From Gordonia jinghuaiqii (GTDB taxonomy: Bacteria; Actinomycetota; Actinomycetes; Mycobacteriales; Mycobacteriaceae), in contig NZ_CP059491.1 in assembly GCF_014041935.1 (NCBI RefSeq), positions 4,774,001 to 4,838,000 of the forward strand: 64,000 nucleotides of DNA, read 5' to 3'. How positions within the stretch are numbered: position 1 is the first letter of the stretch; each line of letters opens with the position of its first letter. This document shows positions 59,351 to 64,000 of the stretch, one piece after another. A program made the position numbers and the translations under genes. The notes beneath the pieces were generated by a model that searched no databases, was not told where the DNA came from, and saw only the letters and a program-made list of their open reading frames with translations.

Positions 59351-60514
59351 ATGCCACCGAGCTATAGCGAGGTGACCTCCTGGAAGCCAGAGGTCATGTC
59401 CCAGATCGCGAGCGGCATTGTTCGCCTGCAGGCCCACTTGGAGGTCGAGGCGCCGAAGGCGAGCAACCCTGTCCTGAATCTGACAGGCGCGCAATGGCAC
59501 GGGGAGGCAAGAACACCGGCTGATGATCGTGGCGTCGGGCTCACCAAGTGGATCAGGCACACCGCCGACGAGTACGGCGACCTCGCGGCAGCACTGCGGA
59601 CAGGGGCGGCCGACATCCGCGGTGCCATCACGGCACTCGAGAGCCGGACGACCCTGGCAGACGGGGACGGCTACATCCTCGATCGGGGTAGCCGCGACTA
59701 CACCGTGAACTTCGATCCGGCGCGCGCGCCCGAAGGTGCCGAGTACGACGCCGGGCTCGCATACGAGCACCACTCCGCTCTCGTCGGCCTAGGAACTGCG
59801 GCTGATGACACCGTGACGGGGGCTCGGGATGCCATCAACGGTGTACTCGGCGAAATCGGGGCTATGACGCCACCTTCTGTGGCTGCGAACCGAGGGCTCG
59901 TCGACCCCAAGCTGGCGGAAAGCGATGCGAAAGCGGTACGCGATGGCACGGCCACCCCCGAACAGCGCGGACGTTTCGAACGCATGACGGCGCTTACGCC
60001 GCAACAGTTGGAAGACCTCAAAGCGGGTAGGCCGAGTGGCCTGGACCCGTCGCGAATCGAGTACATCAAGACCGTTCTCGGTGTTGAGGGCGATCTATCC
60101 GGGCCGGCGGCCACAGCGGCCATCTCCGCCGCACAGAGACGAGGAGAGGACATCGCCGAGGCCTATCGCCGGACGAGGCGGTCAGTCGGTCAATCGGGCA
60201 TGAGTCCAGACGACGTCGCACGCATGAACTCTCTCGGCAAGTCGATGGCCAAAGGCTCGTTCATTCTCGGTTTGGGGGTGACGGTTTACGACGAATGGAG
60301 CAAGTACGATCGCGACGAGCAAGATGGTGGCGACGCTGCCGCAACCGTCGTCGGGGCGGTCGGCGGCGGAGTGATCGGTGGAGCGGCGGCAGGTGCCGTG
60401 GTGGGGTCCTTTGCCGGCCCTGTCGGCACGGCAATCGGAGCCGGGATCGGAGCCGCCATCGGTAGCAAGGCAGGCTCCGACGCGATGAAAGTCGTGAAAG
60501 GTTGGTTCGATTGA
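59351..60514 (+). CDS. WxG-motif protein with glycine-zipper C-terminus, copy 2
   Basis: 387 residues from ATG 59351. Homologous along its whole length to the protein at 56803: W49-x-G51 in GAQWHGEARTPADD, GYILDRGSRDYTVNFDPARA, PEGAEYDAGLAYEHHSALVG, TATPEQRGRF, SVGQSGMSPDDVARMNSLGK, and the zipper VVGAVGGGVIGGAAAGAVVG to AIGAGIGAAIGS. The most divergent stretch is residues ~210-270. Stop and next start overlap (TGATG). Confidence 0.65.
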   Translation: MPPSYSEVTSWKPEVMSQIASGIVRLQAHLEVEAPKASNPVLNLTGAQWHGEARTPADDRGVGLTKWIRHTADEYGDLAAALRTGAADIRGAITALESRTTLADGDGYILDRGSRDYTVNFDPARAPEGAEYDAGLAYEHHSALVGLGTAADDTVTGARDAINGVLGEIGAMTPPSVAANRGLVDPKLAESDAKAVRDGTATPEQRGRFERMTALTPQQLEDLKAGRPSGLDPSRIEYIKTVLGVEGDLSGPAATAAISAAQRRGEDIAEAYRRTRRSVGQSGMSPDDVARMNSLGKSMAKGSFILGLGVTVYDEWSKYDRDEQDGGDAAATVVGAVGGGVIGGAAAGAVVGSFAGPVGTAIGAGIGAAIGSKAGSDAMKVVKGWFD

Positions 60515-60723
60515 TGGCGCGACACGCTGACTCTGGTGAAAGCGACCCCGAATCTGTGCCGCCGTGGAAACTTCGGTCTGAACACGAGGGTCCGCGCCGA
60601 AGGCTGTCCACCAGTTTGTCCGACAGTACGACGAGTTTCATGTTCTGGACACCCTTGGCGTGCCTGCCGTCCGGCCTCACCTTCTTCTTGGGGCTGATGT
60701 GTGGGAGTGCGATATCACACTGA
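60514..60723 (+). CDS. small membrane protein of the cassette, copy 2
   Basis: 69 residues from ATG 60514, overlapping the WxG stop by one base. Acidic and basic N-terminus, then SFMFWTPLACLPSGLTFFLG as the membrane segment. Same place and layout as the 60-residue protein at 57970, with weak sequence similarity. Confidence 0.5.
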   Translation: MARHADSGESDPESVPPWKLRSEHEGPRRRLSTSLSDSTTSFMFWTPLACLPSGLTFFLGLMCGSAISH

Positions 60724-60941
60724 TCGCTGCAGGGACCTGCACAGACGATGGCGTCTACACCGCACAGGACACCGAATTGCGCGTCCACCGCGCGCAACTG
60801 GCCTACCAGACCGCGACGGGGCAGTCGGTCCTCACGATCTTCACCGCCACGACTACCGTGTCCGCGGCGGAAACAGTCCGATCAGAAATTAGAGAAATGG
60901 CGGACCAGTGGTTGACGACGACAATAAATGGCGACAGCTGA
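60660..60941 (+). pseudogene. LpqN-like gene, copy 2, N-terminally truncated
   Basis: The frame through ECDITLIAAGTCTDDGVYTA and TELRVHRAQLAYQTATGQSV to LTIFTATTT aligns with the last ~70 residues of the protein at 58161. The first ~100 residues are missing and a GTG at 60660 offers only an arbitrary start. No ribosome-binding site. It overlaps the small membrane gene upstream, unlike in copy 1. Confidence 0.65.
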
Positions 60942-61036
60942 GCACCTACTTCACCGGCAAACTGTCGATGTTCATCACCTACCCCATCCTGACCTTCTGC
61001 ATCGGGATTCTGCTCGGGTACCTGGCATCGAACTGA
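60908..61036 (+). CDS. tiny membrane protein of the cassette, copy 2
   Basis: 42 residues from GTG 60908, overlapping the truncated LpqN-like frame by 34 nt as its twin does. VDDDNKWRQLSTYFTGKLSM then FITYPILTFCIGILLGYLAS. Kept intact although the neighbouring gene has decayed, which suggests it has its own function. Confidence 0.65.
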   Translation: MVDDDNKWRQLSTYFTGKLSMFITYPILTFCIGILLGYLASN

Positions 61037-61097
61037 CACCTCATCTTCCTGCGGCCCCGATTGACTGACCACTCAACGGGCAACTTGCAGAGTTCAT

Positions 61098-61136
61098 TTC
61101 GACGTTGCGATCTCGATCGAAGTCGCATCGTCGAAA
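61098..61136. repeat. palindromic element after the duplicated cassette
   Basis: Arms 61098-61110 and 61123/61124-61136 (one mismatch) around tctcgatcgaag; same loop and same ttcatYtcgac lead-in as the element at 56254-56297. Lies between the convergent cassette and the modC gene, so it may also terminate transcription. Confidence 0.65.
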
Positions 61137-61148
61137 GAAGTCGGCCAG

Positions 61149-62243
61149 TCAACGCTCGGCGACCGCGCTGACCCGTACTTCGCTCGCCTTGACCACCAGC
61201 ACGACTTGGACCCCGGCGACCAACCCCAGATCCGCGGCCGCCTCCCAGGTGACCTCGGCAGCCACGACCTGACCCCCGGCGTCGGTGTTCACCAGCGCGT
61301 GGCCTCCACTCGGGACCACGTCGCGGACGGTCGCTCGCAGCGTGGTTCGCGGACTACCGTGCGGCGCTTCGAGATACACGGCCACGGCGCGCGGTGAGAA
61401 CGTGGCGGCGGCAGGTGTTCCAGTGCCGAGATCACCAGGCGGTACATCCTCCCCAGTCGTCCCGACCACCCGATTCCCGGCTGCGTCGACGACGGCGTTC
61501 GCCTCACCGATCCGACCCACAAACAGATTGAGCCCCGACAGCGAAGCACTGAATCGACTCCTCGGATTGGTCAACACGTCACGCGTAGAACCGGATTCGA
61601 CGACTTGCCCCTGATCCAGGACGACAATGTCCTCCGCAAGGCCGAGAGCGTCCACCGGATCGTGGGTCACCATGATGGTGGTCCGGCCGCGATCGGCGAG
61701 CAGACCGCGCAGCAGTGCACGCAGGCGACTGGCGACGCCGACATCGAGGGCGCGAAACGGTTCGTCCAGCAACAGGATTCGCGGATCAGCGGCCAGCGCC
61801 CTGGCGATCGCCACACGCTGTGTCTGTCCACCGGAGAGCTGGTCGGGCTTCCGATCGGCAAGGTCGCCGGCCTCGACGGCGCCGAGCCACCGGGTCACTC
61901 GTTCACGGACCTCCGCTCGCGGTAGCCTCTGCGCCGACGGCGCGAAGGCCACGTTCTCCGCGACGCTCAGGTGCGGGAACAGGCGCGCATCCTGCGATAG
62001 CAACGCGATGCCCCGCCGGTGCGGCGGAACGAAGGCCCGCGGACCACGAAACACGGAATCCCCGAGCGTTATCCGTGTACCGGAGTCTCCCCGGAGCAGT
62101 CCCGCGATCACGCGCAGCATCGTCGACTTTCCTGCACCGTTCGGTCCGACGAGCGCGGTTGTCCGGCTCCCGGCGAACCGATGCTCCACCTGCAACCGTG
62201 GGACCGCATTGTCGATGGACACGACCAGATCGTCGCCGTTCAC
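61149..62243 (-). CDS. modC: molybdate ABC transporter ATP-binding protein
   Basis: 364 residues. GTG 62243 overlaps the modB stop by 4 nt. Walker A LVGPNGAGKSTMLRVI, signature QLSGGQTQRVAIARAL, Walker B RILLLDEPFRALD and H-loop MVTHDPVDALGLAED. The C-terminal part (residues ~235-364) is a TOBE/MOP-type regulatory domain, including TTLRATVRDVVPSGGHALVN and VVLVVKASEVRVSA, that binds molybdate and slows transport. Completes the ModABC importer. Confidence 0.93.
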   Translation of the reverse strand: MNGDDLVVSIDNAVPRLQVEHRFAGSRTTALVGPNGAGKSTMLRVIAGLLRGDSGTRITLGDSVFRGPRAFVPPHRRGIALLSQDARLFPHLSVAENVAFAPSAQRLPRAEVRERVTRWLGAVEAGDLADRKPDQLSGGQTQRVAIARALAADPRILLLDEPFRALDVGVASRLRALLRGLLADRGRTTIMVTHDPVDALGLAEDIVVLDQGQVVESGSTRDVLTNPRSRFSASLSGLNLFVGRIGEANAVVDAAGNRVVGTTGEDVPPGDLGTGTPAAATFSPRAVAVYLEAPHGSPRTTLRATVRDVVPSGGHALVNTDAGGQVVAAEVTWEAAADLGLVAGVQVVLVVKASEVRVSAVAER

Positions 62244-63064
62244 AGCGCTCCCACCCCGCCCCGGCGCCGACGGCTGTGCACACCCACCACGACGACCAGC
62301 GAGATCAGAACGAGTATGAGCGACAACGGTATCGCCGCCTGTGGATCATCGATCGCAGACACGTAGATCGCCAGGGGTGCGGTCTGGGTGACACCGGGCG
62401 CGTTGCCCGCGAAGGTGATCGTCGCGCCGAACTCGCCCAGCGCACGAGCGAACGCCAGCACGACACCGGCGAGGAGCGACGGCATCACGAGCGGCAGCGT
62501 CACGCGCCACAGCGTGCGGCTGGGCCCCGCGCCCAGCGTCGCCGCCACCTCTTCGTACCGCGTACCCACCACGCGCACCGCGCCTTCCACGCTGATCACC
62601 AGAAAGGGCAGTGCCACAAAACTCTGCGCCAGCACCACCGCAGCCGTACTGAACGCGATGTCGATCCCCGCCGCGTGCAGGTGCTCGCCGACGATCCCCA
62701 GCCGGCCGAACGTGTAGAGCAGCGCGAGACCGCCCACCACCGGCGGCAACACCAACGGCAGCAACACCAGGGAGCGCAGCACGCGGACGATAAGGCCGTC
62801 GTACCGCGCGAAGATCATCGCCATGGGCACACCCACAACCAGACAGATGACCGTGCTGACCGTCGCGGTGATCAGCGAAAGACGCAGGGCGTCAATCGAT
62901 GACGGCGAGGTCACCTGGTCGACGAAGGTGTCCCACGGAGAACGTGCGAGCAGCGCCATGGGCGGCAGGACGATCAGCGCGACCCCGAATGCCGCCAGTC
63001 CATACACCCATGCAGGCAGCCCCGCGGGATCGCGGCGGAACAGACCGGGTCGACTCAGGGTCAC
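62240..63064 (-). CDS. modB: molybdate ABC transporter permease
   Basis: 274 residues from GTG 63064 (GTGA overlap with modA). Six spans starting with GLAAFGVALIVLPPMALLAR. SIDALRLSLITATVSTVICL, LPLVLPPVVGGLALLYTFG and the EAA-loop EEVAATLGAGPSRTLWRVTL with ARALGEFGATITFAGN are typical ModB features. Forms the homodimeric channel. Confidence 0.93.
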   Translation of the reverse strand: MTLSRPGLFRRDPAGLPAWVYGLAAFGVALIVLPPMALLARSPWDTFVDQVTSPSSIDALRLSLITATVSTVICLVVGVPMAMIFARYDGLIVRVLRSLVLLPLVLPPVVGGLALLYTFGRLGIVGEHLHAAGIDIAFSTAAVVLAQSFVALPFLVISVEGAVRVVGTRYEEVAATLGAGPSRTLWRVTLPLVMPSLLAGVVLAFARALGEFGATITFAGNAPGVTQTAPLAIYVSAIDDPQAAIPLSLILVLISLVVVVGVHSRRRRGGVGAL

Positions 63065-63795
63065 GGTGGCCCGAACCCGGCGCCGGTCAGGATGGCCTGC
63101 CCGTCCGGACCGAGCACCAGCTCGACGAATTGTGCACCGAGGTCCCGGGCATCGGCGCCGGCCAGCGTCGTGATCGGGTAGGTGTTGACCACCGCCGCGA
63201 ACGCCGGGTCGGCCACGGTGTGCACCTTGTCGCCCGCCGCCCTCGTATCGGTCACGTACACGACCCCCGCATCGGCCTGTCCGGTCGTCACCTTGGTGAG
63301 TACGGCGTTCACCGATTGCTCCTCCGACGCCGCGTCTACAGTGACGCCGGTGGTGCGCTCCACCGCCTCGGTTGCGGCCCCGCACGGCTGCGCCGGCTGG
63401 CACACGACGGTCGTGACGCCGGGTTCGTCCAGATCCGCGAACGACCTTATGTTCCGCGGATTACCGGGCGCGGTGACGATCACCAGTGTGTTGGTCGCGA
63501 AGATCCGCGGGTCGAGTGCCGCCGCGCCGAGTTTCGCCATGTTCTTCTCGTCGGCAGCGGCGAACACATCGGCGGGCGCCCCCTGCTTGATCTGATTCAC
63601 CAGGGTCGACGACCCGTCGAACGACAGGCTCACGGTCACCCCGTCGTGCCGCCGCTCGAATTCGTCGGCGATCGCGGTGAAGGCTGTCTTCAGCGACGAC
63701 GCAGCCGACACGTCGAGGGTGGTCGTCGACGTGTCGGCGGAACAGCCGGCGAGGAGGGCCAGCGCGAGTCCGGCCCCGACGACGAACCCCTTCAT
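63061..63795 (-). CDS. modA: molybdate-binding lipoprotein
   Basis: 244 residues from ATG 63795, which overlaps the preceding stop (ATGA). Lipobox ALLAGC after a 17-residue signal. Binding residues are in LDVSAASSLKTAFTAIADEF (first Ser), SFDGSSTLVNQIKQGAPADV (second Ser) and the C-lobe VLTKVTTGQADAGVVYVTD. Binds molybdate or tungstate outside the membrane and delivers it to ModB. Confidence 0.93.
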   Translation of the reverse strand: MKGFVVGAGLALALLAGCSADTSTTTLDVSAASSLKTAFTAIADEFERRHDGVTVSLSFDGSSTLVNQIKQGAPADVFAAADEKNMAKLGAAALDPRIFATNTLVIVTAPGNPRNIRSFADLDEPGVTTVVCQPAQPCGAATEAVERTTGVTVDAASEEQSVNAVLTKVTTGQADAGVVYVTDTRAAGDKVHTVADPAFAAVVNTYPITTLAGADARDLGAQFVELVLGPDGQAILTGAGFGPP

Positions 63796-64000
63796 CGGGT
63801 GCCCTTGACCGTCTCCACCATGACCGTGGTCGCCTTGACCACCGCGGTGGCCACCGCACCGGGAGCGAGTGCCAGCTCCCGCGCCGACTGCGCGCTCATC
63901 AACGAGGTCACCTCGAACGGTCCGCACTGCAGGGTCACCTGAGCCATCACCCCGTCCATCTGGACATCCGTGACGAGCCCGGTGAACCGGTTGCGAGCCG
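63792..64000 (-). CDS. TOBE (molbindin) domain protein, N-terminus beyond window
   Basis: The open frame from the window edge to the stop at 63792-63794 reads NRFTGLVTDVQMDGVMAQVT, then LQCGPFEVTSLMSAQSAREL and ATAVVKATTVMVETVKGTR, one complete TOBE/Mop domain that binds molybdate. In actinobacteria this domain is often preceded by a small helix-turn-helix, which would lie past the edge. It is the first visible gene of the mod operon and could be its regulator or a molybdate store. Confidence 0.85.
   Translation of the reverse strand, partial: ARNRFTGLVTDVQMDGVMAQVTLQCGPFEVTSLMSAQSARELALAPGAVATAVVKATTVMVETVKGTR

Larger units (their letters stand above)
56163..61036 (+). repeat. tandem duplication of a five-gene cassette
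   Basis: Unit 1 runs from about 56163 (inside the 3' end of the cyclase gene) to about 58790; unit 2 from about 58852 to 61036. The same order of genes occurs in both: EspC-like, WxG/glycine-zipper, small membrane protein, LpqN-like (broken in unit 2), tiny membrane protein. Unit 2 begins with a cyclase C-terminal remnant and the same tggtggtt...gggggA leader. Sequence has diverged, so the event is old. Confidence 0.85.

Noticed and set aside
1..64000. Prophage, IS element, CRISPR array or replication origin
   Set aside because: No transposase, integrase, phage structural gene, regular spaced repeat or DnaA-box cluster was seen.

Overview
The window is high-GC actinobacterial DNA from a mycolic-acid-producing member of the Mycobacteriales, most like Gordonia. 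The main evidence is an mmpL3 gene in a gene order that, from memory, follows the M. tuberculosis Rv0204c-Rv0226c block (lysyl-PG-synthase-like membrane protein, AI-2E protein, mmpL3, NYN protein, trmB, two GTPase-like proteins, pckA, then methyltransferase / glycosyltransferase / membrane protein). Relatives of zmp1 (Rv0198c), R2lox (Rv0233), adhB and fadBA are also present. A dispersed repeat at 41636-41684 is of a kind I recall from Gordonia. No rRNA, tRNA, CRISPR array or insertion sequence is visible. Many genes overlap by 4 nt (ATGA or GTGA), so operons are easy to read.

Layout. 1-5457: CitE-like lyase (5' end outside the window), then a membrane protein, GT4 glycosyltransferase and methyltransferase, then an MmpS-like protein. 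5548-10152: MacB-like ABC exporter pair and a secreted phytase-like protein. 10205-16837: pckA, a small DxDxDG protein, two P-loop-degenerate GTPase-like proteins, trmB and a NYN protein. 17020-20244: mmpL3. 20449-25170: AAHS-type MFS carrier, then an AI-2E protein / histidine kinase / LuxR response regulator operon. 25262-28678: two membrane proteins and a penicillin-binding-protein-like lipoprotein without the catalytic lysine. 28873-32102: pirin, two decayed genes, fatty-acid hydroxylase with a FadR-type regulator. 32218-41624: FMN-type oxidase, flavin disulfide reductase, M13 protease with a small K+-channel-like protein, NDMA-type alcohol dehydrogenase, MMPL transporter, R2lox.

41709-47159: five-gene Nik/Dpp-type ABC importer, divergent from an ArsR regulator with a His-rich tail; nickel or another metal is the likely cargo. 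47182-48039: meta-cleavage-type hydrolase with a KstR-consensus operator directly upstream. 48083-50425: SPFH protein and an AbiEi-like gene bracketed by two related palindromes, plus a truncated paralogous fragment. 50524-55257: fadB-fadA and a divergent double-TetR regulator. 55304-56242: class III nucleotidyl cyclase.

56163-61036 is the most unusual part. A five-gene cassette has been duplicated in tandem, and the duplication starts inside the 3' end of the cyclase gene. The cassette encodes an EspC-like small protein, a WxG protein with a glycine-zipper C-terminus, a small membrane protein, an LpqN-like protein and a tiny membrane protein. The second copy has lost most of the LpqN-like gene. 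It looks like a type VII secretion substrate locus of unknown function. The window ends in a molybdate uptake operon (TOBE protein, modA, modB, modC).
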